Assembly (NCBI GenBank): GCA_030848705.1
Contig: CM061243.1
Coordinates: forward strand, 3,506,001 to 3,570,000
Origin: Heracleum sosnowskyi
Taxonomy: Eukaryota > Streptophyta > Magnoliopsida > Apiales > Apiaceae
Reading direction: 5' to 3'
DNA: 64,000 nucleotides
Below are positions 1-11,940 of this stretch, in pieces; the stretch's first letter is position 1, and each line of letters starts with the position of its first letter. Position numbers and translations under genes: made by a program. The notes under the pieces were generated by a model, which was not told the DNA's origin, made no database searches, and saw nothing but the letters and a program-made list of their open reading frames with translations.

Positions 1-39
1 AGAATGAATCGAGGGAGCATATGACATCCTTTCTTATGT

Positions 40-492
40 GCTGAACTGAACAAGAACCAAAAAATCGAATCGAATAGTGTAATTTCGGTTTGGTTTTAAT
101 TTTCTGAAAAATCAGTTTTTTCGTAAAAATCGGTCTGAACCGAATAAATTGAAATATTTTTATTTTATATTTATATAATTTTTATATATTAATTTTATAT
201 CTATGTACTTATTCAAACTTTTGCATGGCTTATTTTTGGTTCGAAATTTAAAGTTTGAACTATTATATTTACATTTTAGACTTGCATTTCATTAGTTATT
301 ATTTTTATTTTTAGAAAAATCATTTTTTTAAGGAAAAAACCAAACCGAATAGCATTATTTCGATTCGGTTCCGGTTCGGTCCAAAATACAACTTCGATTC
401 GGTTCGATCCGAGAAAAAATGATAATTTAACTTTCGGTCTATTCAATTCGGTCCGATTCTGAACCGAACCGACTAAAAGCTCGGCCCTACTT
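40..492. repeat. Fold-back repeat rich in AACCGAAC/GTTCGGTT motifs
   Basis: The left part (about 60-140) and the reverse complement of the right part (about 330-490) share long stretches such as ATTCGGTTTGGTTTT, so the segment can fold back on itself. CGGTTCGG-type motifs recur throughout. This is typical of short non-autonomous plant DNA transposons, but no clean target-site duplication was found, so the family is unassigned. Confidence 0.4.
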
Positions 493-2042
493 ATGTGCAT
501 TCAAACTACAACGATGGAGTCCCTCCTATTCTAATGAATGCATTTCTATTTGTCAAGAATATACCGCACTACAAATTGATCATTATGGATAAAAACTTAA
601 ATATCTATTGGACAACAAAAATGCATGAGAAAAAAGTATTTTAGAATAAACAATTGCAGGTCACATATGATTTTATCTACAGAACTTCAATGTTCCTATA
701 TCCTGTATATCTAAGAGGCGGCTTGGGTAAATTTTATTTAAAATTATTGATAATGATTTAAAATTATTTGAAAATGATAAGTGAAAAATAAAAATTATCT
801 ATGTGAGTAATTTCATATTATGATTAATTTATGAATTATTAAAAATATTAAAAAAAAAATTAAACAGTATATTTGAATAATGATATTAACTTTTATTGAA
901 TAAAATCATAAAAATAAAATAAGTTGTTCAAAAAAGTATTATATATCATACTATTTTTTTAATTTTAAATAATTTTTGATTTATTACACAAAAATACGTT
1001 TTAAAGTCAAAAATTATTTTAAACACCCGGCTTAAAATTGTTGTCCAACAGCCTCTAAGAGCACATATATAGCTTTTTTCAACTAAGAACAAAATCTTAT
1101 TCGGACTAATACCAAACCGATCTTCCTTGTAAATCTTCTCAACCATGTCACATAGTGTCACCAACAAGTTCAAACTGGTGGCAGGATCACCACAACAAAC
1201 TGAAGAATACTTATCATCACAAAATTAAACTGACGTGAACTAGGTGATAGTGTGACAAATATTGACATCTATATCCAATATCACTTATTATATTTTTTTT
1301 AATATTTTTTTTTAAAATTTAAAACTATCAACATATTTACTTCTTTTCAATTATATCCTTATATATAATAAACGTAAAAATGGATTTTATCATTATTTTA
1401 CATTTATTATTGTTTAATTATAAGATATTAACAACTTATAATTATATATGCATTTTTGAAATTTTAGCTACTAATAAGATTAAAACTGTAGTTTTATTAT
1501 GATCCAATATATTATAAATCTCGTCTTTAATAGATAAATTTTATACGTTGGTCATTTTTGAAAAATCCACTATAGTATATAAAGTATTGAACCCGAAAAA
1601 TGCAAAAAAGTTTTATATTTGTATATAAATAAAAAAGTTTGTGTTGGAGATTTTTACAAGAAAGTTGAAGTTGTCATCGTACGACTAAATCAAATCTAAA
1701 CTAAATTGGTTTAATTTTTTTGAATATCTATGATAAAATATTAAAAGTACTAAATGTTAAATTATTTGTGTCAAGTGGCAATTGTAAGGTGAAACGAGTA
1801 ACTTATCACGAATCAGTTTAGCATTATCTTGAAAGGTATAAGTAATAGTTTTCTAAAATAAATTATATCCACACCTGTACAATTATTGTATTCAACGTGT
1901 CTGCAAGGAGACCCTTCTTAAAACGGGCAAAGTGGTATGCATTCGTTTAAATAGTGTATCCACACATACTAATACAACTTGTACTTCTACATTTTTACTC
2001 TATTATGCACACCGATCAAATTTTACAACACCTACTTAACGA

Positions 2043-2372
2043 CATGAACTACAAACAGGTAAATGGAGTGCTAACGTTCCCCCTGCAATGAAAATGATAA
2101 AAGCCGCCCAATTCTTTTTCAAAGTGACACTAAAACCATCTTCTCATTCCAATACAATTGGAAAAATTATAATCGGCGAAATCTTGCAGTACACAAGGTC
2201 ACGACTACCCCATGAACTACAAACAGGTAAATGGAGTGCCAACGTTCCCCATGCAATGGAAATGATAAAAGATGCCCGATATTCTTTCAAAGTGACACTA
2301 AACCATCTTCTCATTCAAATACGATTGACAAAATTATAACCGACGAAATCTTGCAGTACAGAAGGATCGTGC
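2043..2372 (+). repeat. Two-copy tandem repeat, 168-bp period
   Basis: The unit beginning CATGAACTACAAACAGGTAA at 2043 recurs at 2211. It continues with shared stretches for AAAGTGACACTAAA, CATCTTCTCATTC and CGAAATCTTGCAGTACA. The copies differ by scattered substitutions and small indels. No coding function was recognised in either strand. Confidence 0.75.
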
Positions 2373-2796
2373 GTGCTAACAAAACATGTTAATTAGTCAA
2401 AATATTTGCGCCTACTCAGGTTATAATAACAACCTTATAGACTGGGATTTTGTAAAACATGTATCATCAAACCTTCGACATATTTCCTACTGATATACCG
2501 TTACAAGCTTATGTCTTTTCTTCTACATGCATTTCACCAAACGATGAGACCAACATAACCGAAAATAACTAGAGCATGCCCGTGCCTCGCAACAAGATGC
2601 AACACTATCTCGATAGAGTAACACAATGAGTATTTTGCAACAGAGTCTGTTCTATTGCAACAAGATGTTTATGTGTAATGTAACACTGCCTCCGAAGTAT
2701 TGCATTATTTAAAAAATAGTGTATCAATTATAATACAAAGTGAGCTTTGCAATTTAAAAGTTAATTTTTATAGCGTAGTGCAAATAAGTCAATTTC

Positions 2797-2809
2797 TGAC
2801 ATGCAAGTT
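2797..2809. repeat. Left target-site duplication of the LINE
   Basis: The 13-mer TGACATGCAAGTT abuts the poly(A) side (seen as poly-T on the plus strand) and recurs exactly at 8230-8242, on the far side of the element. This is the expected product of target-primed reverse transcription and fixes both ends of the LINE. Confidence 0.9.
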
Positions 2810-2838
2810 TTTTTTTTTTTGAAACAAAGGAAATTTCA

Positions 2839-5800
2839 TTAAAATAAAGCATCCGACAATAATGTCTCCAACACACACGCTGGAGGAGACGAGTAAACAA
2901 TGAAGCTATTAAGCGTACAACGTAATCTAGCTAACGAATGAGCTACCCTGTTTGCATGCTTCTTACCAAACACAACTGAAACACCAGCCTTGCTATCAAG
3001 AATAGAGCGACACTGAGCTATTAAGTCTCCTACCTCCAACTGATTTTGTTTATCCTTGTTAATCGCTTGAACACTCAACAATGAGTCACTCTCAATGACT
3101 ATGTCCTGCTGTTGAAAATCAGTTAACCAGAAGAGAGCTTCTAAGATTCCAACCAGTTCAGCCTCCAACACTGTAACTTTCCCTGCAAACCTCATCGTTT
3201 TAGCACAAACAGGCCTTGATGATCCCTCAGAACCATACCGATAGAGAATGAGTATGCACCTTCAAACACTGAAGCATCAACATTCAGTTTCAGAGAATCC
3301 ACATTAGGAGCCACCCACCTATTTGCATATTGCAAATTAGAGTTCTGCACCCGGGTAGCACAAACGGCCTTACGCTTCTGAGCTTCTCTCCAATCTGCTA
3401 CCTGTTTAGAGCTCCATGCCATCACAACCTCTAGAGTTATCACCTTCTCGTCCCAAACTCGTTGATTTCTTGCCCACCAGACTCCCCAAATCACCGTTGC
3501 TATTTTAATAAGATTGTCACCCGATTTCGTGATTAGTTTGTCCAGAAGCCACTCTGGAGCACTTTCCACCTCCCTCATATCATAATATAAACCCATCCGT
3601 TGCCAGCAAAACTTAGCGAAATCACAGTCAAAAAATAAATACAGTAAATGTTCCACATCTCCTACACACATCACACAAGTTATAGGAACGTGAATGCCCT
3701 TACCTCTTAACAGGTTTCGAACAGGAACGTTATTCCGACATATTCTCCAGAGAAGGACTCTGATCTTGTGAGGAATACATAGACGCCATAATTTTCCCCA
3801 ACCATCTGAGTGTTGTAAAGTTACATCCCCCATATGATGAGAGTGCCAAAAATGGTAACCCGATTTCACAGTGTACTGTCCATTATTAGAATGGATCCAG
3901 GCTATCCTGTCACTTGTACTGATTTGTGGAATACAGATTGCTAGAATGGCTTCAGCATCTTTGTTGTTGAACGTATCTCTGATTAAGGATTCATCCCAAA
4001 CCTTCTCACCCCTTGCGAAGAAATCGCAAACCTTTCCTTCTCTTCGGGAGGTAACATTGACATCTTGATCAACACAAAAATTGTCTTTCCCTCGCAACCA
4101 TCTGTCCGAATGAATGTTTATTGATTTACCGTCTCCTATAACCCATCTTAAACCAGATTTCATATTTTCTTTAGCTTCCCAAATTCCAGACCACGTATAA
4201 CTCGACCCCCCCGTTCTGGCAGCTTGAATAAGACTACAACTTGGATAATATCTCGCTTTAAGTAATCTGGACACTAGAGCCTCCGGGTTTCTTAATATGT
4301 TCCAGCATTGTTTACCAAGTAATGCCAAGTTGAATCCATGCAGGTCACGAAATCCCATTCCTCCTCTCCTCTTAGACATACTCATACGAGACCATGAAAG
4401 CCATTTGACCCCTTTGCTGTTAGTAGAGTTAGAGTTCCACCAAAAAGCATTCATCAGTCTCTCTAATTCTTGATACAGTGTTTTAGGAATAAAAAAACAC
4501 GACATTGTATAAGCATGGATGGTCTGAGCCACATTACAGAGTAAGACAGCTTTCCCAGCTCTAGACAGAAGTTTGGTATTCCATCCTTTAATTTTTGATT
4601 GCACCTTATCTTTCAAATAGCTAAAAACCGACTTTTTAGATTTGCCAATAAGGGAAGGTAGACCGAGGTACTTGCTACTACCAATATCGTTGTGAACTTC
4701 AAGCACATTTTTTATCGCATTTTGCTTATCCCGTCGTACATTAGAACTGAAGAAAATGGCAGATTTCTGGTAGTTCACTGCTTGACCAGAGTAAGCTTCA
4801 TAACTACTAAGAATTTGCTTAACAGAACTCGCCTCCTCTTCTGTAGCTTTAAAAAACAGAAAGCTATCATCCGCAAAAAGAAGATGGGTAATAGCAGGGG
4901 CCTGAGGACAAATACGACACCCACTAATAGAATTTGTAGCTGCTGCCGACTTGAGAGATAAAGACAAACCTTCAACACACAAAAGAAAGAGGTATGGAGA
5001 TAACGGGTCTCCCTGCCTGAGACCACATTTAGGAATGATTGGACTAACATTCGAGCCTTGAAAAGATATAGAATATGAGACTGAGGTAACACACATCATC
5101 ATCTAGTTCACCCATTTGGAAGAGAAACCCATATCCATCATTCTAGTCTTTAAATAACCCCAGCAAACGCGATCGTAAGCTTTGATTATATCCAGTTTTA
5201 AAGCAACGTTTCCCTCCGTCCCACTCGTTCTCCTCTTCATATAATGAATTAGCTCGAAAGCTACAAGAACATTGTCCGAAATGTTACGACCTGGGACAAA
5301 AGCACTCTGCTCTTCAGAGATTAGGACTGACAAGATTTTCTTCAACCTGTTAGCAAGAACTTTAGAAACAATTTTATATAGAACGTTGCACAAAGCAATG
5401 GGTCTCAAATCTTTAACTTCTTCCACTTTCTCTTTTTTAGGAATGAGTACCAGAGTGGTGTCATTTATACTTTCTGAAAATTTGCAATCTGAGAGCCATT
5501 CGTGACAGCATTTAAAAACTTCATTGCCAATCACCTTCCAGAAATGTTGGAAGAAAGCGGGATTTAACCCATCTGGACCACTAGCTTTATCAGGATGCAT
5601 GCTTTTCACCGCTTCTGTGAACTCCTCGAATGAGAGATCTGCTGTTAACATACTATTTTGATCATTAGTAACTTAAACTTCATTCCCACTTTGACTATAT
5701 GGTGTCCCCTGATCATTTCCAGCAAAAACATTAGAGTAATAATTCTTAAGCAATCTGCAAAGCTCCTCATGGCTCGTCACAACACGGTCATCCTCTGTTT

Positions 5801-6916
5801 TAAGGGGAGATATGTGATTCATTTTTTCCTTCTAGATGCTGTGGCATGAAAGAATTTCGAATTGGTATCTCCTTCCTCTAACCAAAAGGTTTTGGCTCGT
5901 TGTTTCCAGTAAAGCTCCTCATGCAAGAGTAATTCATCCAACTTTGCTTTTTCAACAAAATATGATTGAAATCCAACCTCATCTTCTCTATTCTTTAGAC
6001 CATCGATTATCTCTTTTTGCCTGATTACTTTTTCTCTAAACTTATGGAAGAATTTCCTTCCCCACCTAGCCATAAAAGAGGATACCGAAATCAGTTTCTG
6101 AAGAAGGTGAGAAGAAGGGAGATTCCGCCAGAACTTCGACACCTCAGAATGAAAACCCTCTTCCTTTAACCAAGTATTCTCAAACTTGAACCTAAACTGC
6201 TTTTTAGTAACCTCTGTGTTGAATAAATTCAACTTGATAGGATCACGATCCGACTTAATCACATGAAAGACTGAAAGAGTACAAAGAGGGAAAAGGTTCC
6301 ACCAAAAATCAGTAGCAAAAGCCCTGTCAAGTCTCTCGCGAACCCATGCCTGGGTTCCTTTACTTTTCTCCCACGTAAATGCTCCACCAATTAAATCAAC
6401 TTCTATAAGAGTACAGTCATCAATGGCTTGTTTAAAACCATTTAATAAATTCTAGGGATACGGGTGATGCCCTTTCTTATCATCATTGGAAAGAAGGTCA
6501 TTAAAATCTCCAAAAATGCACCACGGAAGTGTAGATTTGGAGGCTAGAAGCCGAAGAAAGTTCCAAGCTTCCGCTCGCCTCTCTCGTTCTGGAAAGCCAT
6601 AATAGCAAGAAAGCCTCCAAGAAATTGAATTATGTTCTGAGACCAATAAATCAATATGGTTTGTAGAGGATTCCACAACTTCACAAGCCATAGTATACTT
6701 CCACATCACTGCAATGCCACCACCTCTACCTTGCCTATCTACTGAAAAGAAATTTGGAAAACCAAACTTCGAAGAAATTTCTTCAATTTTATTACTTACA
6801 GAGAGAGTTTCAGATAAGAAGACTAAATCAGGCTTGTGAGACTTCAACATCTCACCAAGAACACGAACTGCACGCTGGCTGCCCAAACCACGACAGTTCC
6901 AACTTAGAAGATTCAT
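2839..6916 (-). pseudogene. LINE ORF2: endonuclease, reverse transcriptase, RNase H (broken)
   Basis: ORF2 begins at ATG 6914-6916 with an exonuclease/endonuclease/phosphatase domain (MNLLSWNCRGLG, then LSET and GDFND motifs). The RT domain follows with an intact FADD catalytic box near 4866-4880, then a zf-RVT segment (about 3600-3850) and RNase H to the stop at 2839. The coding sequence sits in three frames. Nonsense codons occur at 6452-6454 (TAG), 5673-5675 (TAA) and 5103-5105 (TAG). A frameshift lies in the A-run near 5822-5827 and another near 3192-3230 inside RNase H. The endonuclease motif usually written SDHxP reads SDRDP (codon 6245-6247), so the catalytic histidine is also gone. 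Confidence 0.9.
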
Positions 6917-6996
6917 TGAGACCGGCTAGCCTGCACCACAGGCTTAGCCGAAATATGTTGAGAAGATGCTACCAAATCACCATTAGAAATGCCAGC

Positions 6997-8100
6997 TTAT
7001 GAGTGTTGCTCTACAATTTGTGGCCCACTTAAAATTAAGCCCACATCAATATCCATAGTACCCTGTACTCTCCTCCTTTTACGTTCCTCAATTTTAAGCC
7101 CACTATCCTCCTTTTCATTAAGCCCATATAAAAGATTTGACGTTGTACTAAATCCTTTTAAATTCGAAGCCAAGCTATTATCTCGGGATACTACTGGAAC
7201 TAACTCCCTAGAGTCAAGCCTGGTTTCTATCTCTTTCCCTTTTTTTGAATTTTCCTGACCCCGAGAATTATGGTAATTATCCTCCCTACCAATTCTGGAT
7301 TCCCACGTGGCATCTCCTTCCTCCCTAAGCCACCGGCTTTGACTTTGAGTCGCCGCCCTGCGCGGTGGTGCTTTCAACCACAAACCCCACTCTTTCTCGC
7401 CTTCGACCCCTCTTCTATCTATAAACTTCCTGCAGAATCTATCTGTATGTGATACCATACCACAAAAGAAATAAAACTCACCTAACCTTTCGTATTTGCA
7501 CGTTACCACAAACTCCTTGGCATCCTTTTTTACAATCTTCTTCTTCTTCCTTTTAAGTGGTTTCCTGACATCAAATCGAATTCTGATCCTCATACACTCA
7601 CGCCAGATTGCAGAGTTATTTTTAGCATCATACTCAAGAAACTCTCCGAAAAAATTCCCAAGCTGCTGACCTACCGCCTCAGACATAAAACCCATTGGAA
7701 GGTCATGAATCTGAATCCAAATATTCACATGCCACAACGAAACTTGTAGCGGATCTTCACCTGCAGCTATTGGCTCCAAAACCATCATTGCATTATCAAA
7801 CATCCAAGGCCCTCCTTTTACCACCCATTGCAGATCTTCTTTATGAAAAAAATGAAAGAGGTAGATACCCTGCTCTATCTCCTTTATACTTATACCCATC
7901 GTTGGCTTGCAGACATCGGCCATTTTCGTTCTCATGGCTCTCAGATTTATAGACTTCTCCGTAAGAAACCTTCCTATTAGGCATAGTTCATGCCTATTGA
8001 CATCTTCTTCAATACCGGCATCAATCACAAAGCTTTCATTTCCCTCCTCCTCTATATCAAGATTTGCCATTTGTACATCAATGTCTCGATATTTCGCCAT
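6997..8100 (-). CDS. LINE ORF1 protein: DUF4283 and zinc-knuckle RNA-binding protein
   Basis: This 367-residue open frame is the first ORF of the LINE and would encode the RNA-binding chaperone of the retrotransposition particle. The start ATG at 8098-8100 is followed by G (ATGGCG), 129 bp from the element's 5' end. Residues of about 35-190 match the DUF4283 type (the GGPWMFDNAMMVLEP segment is characteristic). A zinc knuckle of the CX2CX4HX4C type is expected near residue 210. Here the first cysteine reads Tyr (TAT, plus-strand 7471-7473), leaving FYFFCGMVSHTDRFC, so metal binding is probably lost. The C-terminal half is basic and Ser/Arg-rich. The frame is otherwise complete. Confidence 0.85.
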   Translation of the reverse strand: MAKYRDIDVQMANLDIEEEGNESFVIDAGIEEDVNRHELCLIGRFLTEKSINLRAMRTKMADVCKPTMGISIKEIEQGIYLFHFFHKEDLQWVVKGGPWMFDNAMMVLEPIAAGEDPLQVSLWHVNIWIQIHDLPMGFMSEAVGQQLGNFFGEFLEYDAKNNSAIWRECMRIRIRFDVRKPLKRKKKKIVKKDAKEFVVTCKYERLGEFYFFCGMVSHTDRFCRKFIDRRGVEGEKEWGLWLKAPPRRAATQSQSRWLREEGDATWESRIGREDNYHNSRGQENSKKGKEIETRLDSRELVPVVSRDNSLASNLKGFSTTSNLLYGLNEKEDSGLKIEERKRRRVQGTMDIDVGLILSGPQIVEQHS

Positions 8101-8229
8101 GGGGAAAAGAAAGAAAAGCTCTCACAAATTCCAAGTTCTAGACAGAAATTTGAAAAATGAAGAGAAACTCAGAAACTCTCACATATTTGGAGAGAACTTG
8201 GGATGAGATTAATGCTGGTTAGAAATTCA

Positions 8230-8242
8230 TGACATGCAAGTT
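8230..8242. repeat. Right target-site duplication of the LINE
   Basis: This is an exact copy of the 13-mer at 2797-2809 (TGACATGCAAGTT), immediately upstream of the LINE's 5' end. Confidence 0.9.
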
Positions 8243-8837
8243 AAAATCAGCTTATATGCAACGATTTATGTAATAAATAAAGTAATTTACGAATTGAATC
8301 TTGAAAGTAGATGACCTATACTTATTCCAAAAGATCACTTACTTTTATTTTATGAAAACTAATTATATAAAAAATTATACAATATGTTTAAAAGATAACT
8401 TTTGATAATGAAAATAAATAATGGTGTTCAAGTAAACTAGCTAAGTTGTGATTATATTACATAAATAATTTTAATATTTTCAATAATTAGATGCGAGAGG
8501 GACATGAGATATGTCTTAGAAGTACGAAGGACTTAGTTTTAATATGATGAGACAAGACACCCCATTTGAAACAAAACATGATACAAGAAAAACATGAAAG
8601 GTGGTAGCGACTTTAGGTAAGTCGTCTGACATTGCTAACTAAAGTTGTACCTGTCAAGATTTAAGACCCTACCCAATTTATTTTTCACTGTCTTTTCTCA
8701 AAATATGGAGGAATAGTCCCATCAATAATAAAATCACAAAATTCATAGTATTCTCAATGTGCTTTTGATTGTGACCCGGTGAAAGCACTCATTTTTTTTT
8801 TGAAATTCGTATTTATCCTTGTTATGTCAATTATATA

Positions 8838-9086
8838 CTCCATCGGTCCCCTCAATTCTTTACATTGGGGATGAAGGCTCGGCACGTATTTTAAAACTCA
8901 TTTAATATATATTTCGATAAATTATTTTAAATTTTTTCTTATTCTGAATAAAAATATAATGTTTAAAATTTTATTTAGAAAAAGAAAGTTTTAAAAATAA
9001 GTTGTAGAGCTATACTTTATAGGAGCCTTAAAATGCGTGTCAAACAGTGTTAAAAAATTATAAAGAAATGAGAGGAACGGAGAGAG
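8838..9086. mobile_element. Degenerate Stowaway-type MITE
   Basis: The left end CTCCATCGGTCCCCTCAATT and the reverse complement of the right end (CTCTCTCCGTTCCTCTCATT) are imperfect inverted repeats of the CTCCCTCCGTCCC family. The element is flanked by TA dinucleotides at 8836-8837 and 9087-9088. The size of about 249 bp and AT-rich interior fit a Tc1/mariner-derived Stowaway. Confidence 0.7.
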
Positions 9087-9199
9087 TAATAACTGGCTAG
9101 TAATTTTTTTAAGTATCACAAAATATGATAAGTATTTGATGATTAAGTCCCCTTCATTTTTTCGTTTCGCTTTATGATCAAACAAGCGTTTCAAATTAT

Positions 9200-9604
9200 G
9201 GGTCTATTTGGCAGCACCAACTTATACATTATAAGTTAATAAGAGCTGGGATGTTTGTCAACCCAATTTATGACCTAAACTTATAACTTATGTTGATAAG
9301 TTGAATGTTAATAACGTAGTACATTTTTCTGAACTTACTGACTTATATATTACTTGATTTCTTTGTTTTTTAATACTTTATATTTTTACATTTGTGTTTT
9401 TAATTTTTTTTAATTTAAAATACAAATGTTGAAATCATTGTATTTAATAGTTATTTTTTCAAATTTAATTTAGCAAATTCTTACTAACTTATAAGTAAAT
9501 TTATCCAAACACCCATATAACTTCTAAGAATTCATCAACTTATCACTGACACTTACTCATTTTAAGTTATAAATCAACTTTTTTGTGATACCCAAATACA
9601 CACT
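9200..9604. mobile_element. hAT-like palindromic MITE remnant
   Basis: The left end GGGTCTATTTGGCAGCACCA and the reverse complement of the right end (GTGTGTATTTGGGTATCACA) are imperfect inverted repeats. Both ends are followed inward by AACTTATAA/TTATAACTT motifs. A TGTTTGG-like end is common in plant hAT MITEs. The flanking 8-mers are too diverged to call a target-site duplication. Confidence 0.45.
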
Positions 9605-9707
9605 ATTATCTCTCCTCAATTATTTTATTGACTTATTAGACCCTATTGTACTTTCACAACCCCACAGTAAAAAAGACTGATAAAGTAAAGGAACCCAATA
9701 ATTCTCC

Positions 9708-9990
9708 TGCCTCCCTTCTGGATGCACCATTGGTTATCATGCCTCCCTTCTGGATGCAACAAAACAACCTTTGTTTTGGAGTACTATTTTATCATATGTG
9801 TCTGACAAATATTTTTTTGTAACATATCCCAAATACTTATAACATCAATGGTGAAGGGAAATAACGTCGCTTAATATTATTTACATATCTTTTTATTATT
9901 ATTTAAATTTAAATTTAGGAAATAATGCCGCTTAATATTATTTCCATATCTTTTTATTATTTGTTAAATTCAAATTCGGGAACATGGTAA
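9708..9990 (+). repeat. Short local duplications
   Basis: The 19-mer TGCCTCCCTTCTGGATGCA occurs twice, about 33 bp apart, at 9708 and 9741. Downstream, a unit of about 80-90 bp containing CGCTTAATATTATTT and CATATCTTTTTATTATT is duplicated between about 9860 and 9990. No coding content is visible. Confidence 0.6.
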
Positions 9991-10605
9991 CTTCACTTTC
10001 CCGCATTTTTTTATAAACAACTAGACTTGAGAGAGGGCGTAAGTTGGGAAATGTTTTTATTTTTCTCTTCCCTTTTCTCTAAATTATGAAAAAGTAGTCC
10101 CATCAATATAAAAGTCAATATAATCACAAAACTTGAACAAGAGATAACGAGTACTGAAGGTTCACGTGAAATTCAATCTAGATACTTCAATTAACTTAAA
10201 TATTTTATACTCTTGACAGAAAAGAACTTAAAATACAGTAAACGGTAAGAATAATGTCTCATATAAAGTGATGAAAGTGTAATTTTTAAAATAGGGTCTT
10301 TCTAGTGTATTCATGTGCACACTATAACAACTATTTACTTTTTTACGGGTTAACTAATTTTGATTGGGTGAGATTTTTGTACATGTAGAGAGTTATTATT
10401 ATGGTTGAAAATCAAACTAATCAAATAACGTCAACTAAGTTCTTATTGTATGTCTACGGGGCACATATTAGATAAACCCTTTAAAATATTATAGTAATTA
10501 TTTACTTTCTATTAAAAATATAAAATGTAAAATGAAACCAAAAAGAATACTCTCTCCATTTTATAATACTTGCCCACTTTTAAAAAAGATAGGCATACCA
10601 AGATA

Positions 10606-10790
10606 CACTACAAGAAAAGCGCACATTTCTGACCAACTCATTTCTGACCAATAGTCAATGATCAGAAATGATAACGTTATAATAGACCAAAACAACCGAC
10701 CAACGAACTCGGTCGTAAATAATATCATAACTGACCAACTTGGTCAGTTATACTCATTTCTGACCAACTCATAACCGACCAAAATTGACA
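10606..10790 (+). mobile_element. CACTA transposon terminus with subterminal repeats
   Basis: The segment starts CACTACAAGAAAAG, the conserved end of CACTA (En/Spm) elements. It is followed by repeated subterminal motifs in both orientations: TTTCTGACCAACTCAT twice, with ACCGACCAA and TTGGTCAGTT variants. The matching opposite end was not located, so this is scored as a fragment. The preceding 10549-10600 (TACTCTCTCCATTTTATAAT) looks like a single Stowaway-type end. Confidence 0.65.
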
Positions 10791-11089
10791 AAATAATTAT
10801 ATTGGTATTGTATTGAACACATTAATTAAATAATTGTTTATGGTGTAGAGTTATTCTTGAAAATACAAACTAAAGATTAAATAATTATATGTGGTGTGGT
10901 CTTAATCTTGGAAACATAAATTAAAATTCAGGTTTTAAATAGTTACTTTAAAATTATAAGTGAACGACTAATCTAAAACAAATTTTTTTCCAAAAAAAGG
11001 ACTACAATTTCACGAAAGGAGTATTTCATGAAGTTCCTTTCCTTTTCACGTTCACTTTAAGAAGATCAAAGAAGAACTCCCATTTTAAA

Positions 11090-11600
11090 AACAGAGCAAG
11101 TTTTTTAAACCGTTTCAGTTTCCCATGCACCCTGCATGGTGCACCAGCTTTTTGAAATGTGAATCCTAGCATCCTAGACATTCAAAAATTCTTTTCTATG
11201 TAGATGTATATATTGGGTATGCATGTGTAAGCAATTACAACTTGATCAACATGCCTATTTATGAGTTTGTAAGCGTCAAAGTGTAATTTGACTTTTAATT
11301 ATGTATTCAATTTTTCAAGTTGTAATTTTAAATAATCAAATTAATTTGATAGCATTAAGGTAATTTTAATAAATGTTTAAACTAATTTGACAAATTGTTA
11401 GAAAAATATTTTGATAGTATTAATGTTCAAATTAACCTTAATACTATCAAACTAATCAAAGAAAATCAACATAATGATTTTGATAAAAGAACGTGGGCTT
11501 AATTTGATCACTCTCTAACCTTATGGATCAACAGCTTTAAGAACTTCAACATGCTGCCAATTAACATCCAACCCTCGAACAGAGCACCCTAGCCTGTATC
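11090..11600 (+). repeat. Segmental duplication, copy 1 (partner 15415-16100)
   Basis: Shared landmarks occur in the same order in both copies: AACAGAGCAAGTTTTTT, CTTTTTGAAATGTG, ATGAGTTTGTAAGC, GACTTTTAATTATGTATT, GATCACTCTCTAACC and TTTAAGAACTTCAA followed by ATGCTGCCAA. The copies have drifted by substitutions and indels. No gene is contained. Confidence 0.8.
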
Positions 11601-11932
11601 ATTTTACTACTAATCTCCTAATTTCATATTTGTATTCCAATTAAGACTAAGCTTTCAGGGTGTTCAATTAATTGAAAGTCTGCTGAGAATCACAATAGTG
11701 CATGAACAATTACAGTTTACCCTATCAGTACCAATCACAAGGAAATTTATGTTTCCTGTTAACGGAGGAATTTGGTGATAACAAATTTCGGGGATTGCTG
11801 GAATAACAAAATTGTGATGATGGGGGATTTTGAGTTTTTGGATGTTTGGGGCTGGACTTGAAAGGTATCTCGACTTGTTAGATGTGTCGGATCCTATTTC
11901 AAGATGCATGCGTACCCTGTTTATATATACGA

Positions 11933-11940
11933 ATCAAGCC
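11933..11940. repeat. 8-bp TSD of hAT MITE (left)
   Basis: The octamer ATCAAGCC is repeated exactly at 12416-12423 on the other side of the MITE. An 8-bp target-site duplication is the hallmark of hAT transposition. Confidence 0.88.

Larger units (their letters stand above)
1..2796. other. AT-rich intergenic DNA, no gene seen
   Basis: No coding region is supported here. Short open frames lack any recognisable domain and lie in low-complexity AT-rich DNA. The stretch holds a fold-back repeat near 40-492, a possible degenerate MITE at about 721-1060 (the ends GGCTTGGGTAAA and TTTAAACACCCGGC are weakly inverted), and a 168-bp tandem duplication at 2043-2372. The rest shows nothing recognisable. 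Confidence 0.6.
2810..8229 (-). mobile_element. Full-length L1-type LINE (non-LTR retrotransposon)
   Basis: The 5.42-kb element is flanked by identical 13-bp direct repeats. On the minus strand it has a 5' leader of about 130 bp, ORF1 (DUF4283 plus zinc knuckle), ORF2 (AP endonuclease, reverse transcriptase, zf-RVT, RNase H) and a short poly(A) tail, seen as a T run at 2808-2820. The two-ORF structure with a C-terminal RNase H is usual for plant L1 elements. The full length and perfect TSD suggest a moderately young insertion. ORF2 is broken, so the copy is not autonomous. The cut site contains an A/T-rich stretch, as expected for an L1 endonuclease. Confidence 0.92.

Noticed and set aside
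2088..2339. 83-residue plus-strand frame
   Set aside because: It is produced by the 168-bp tandem repeat; both halves encode the same peptide by repetition and no family is recognisable.
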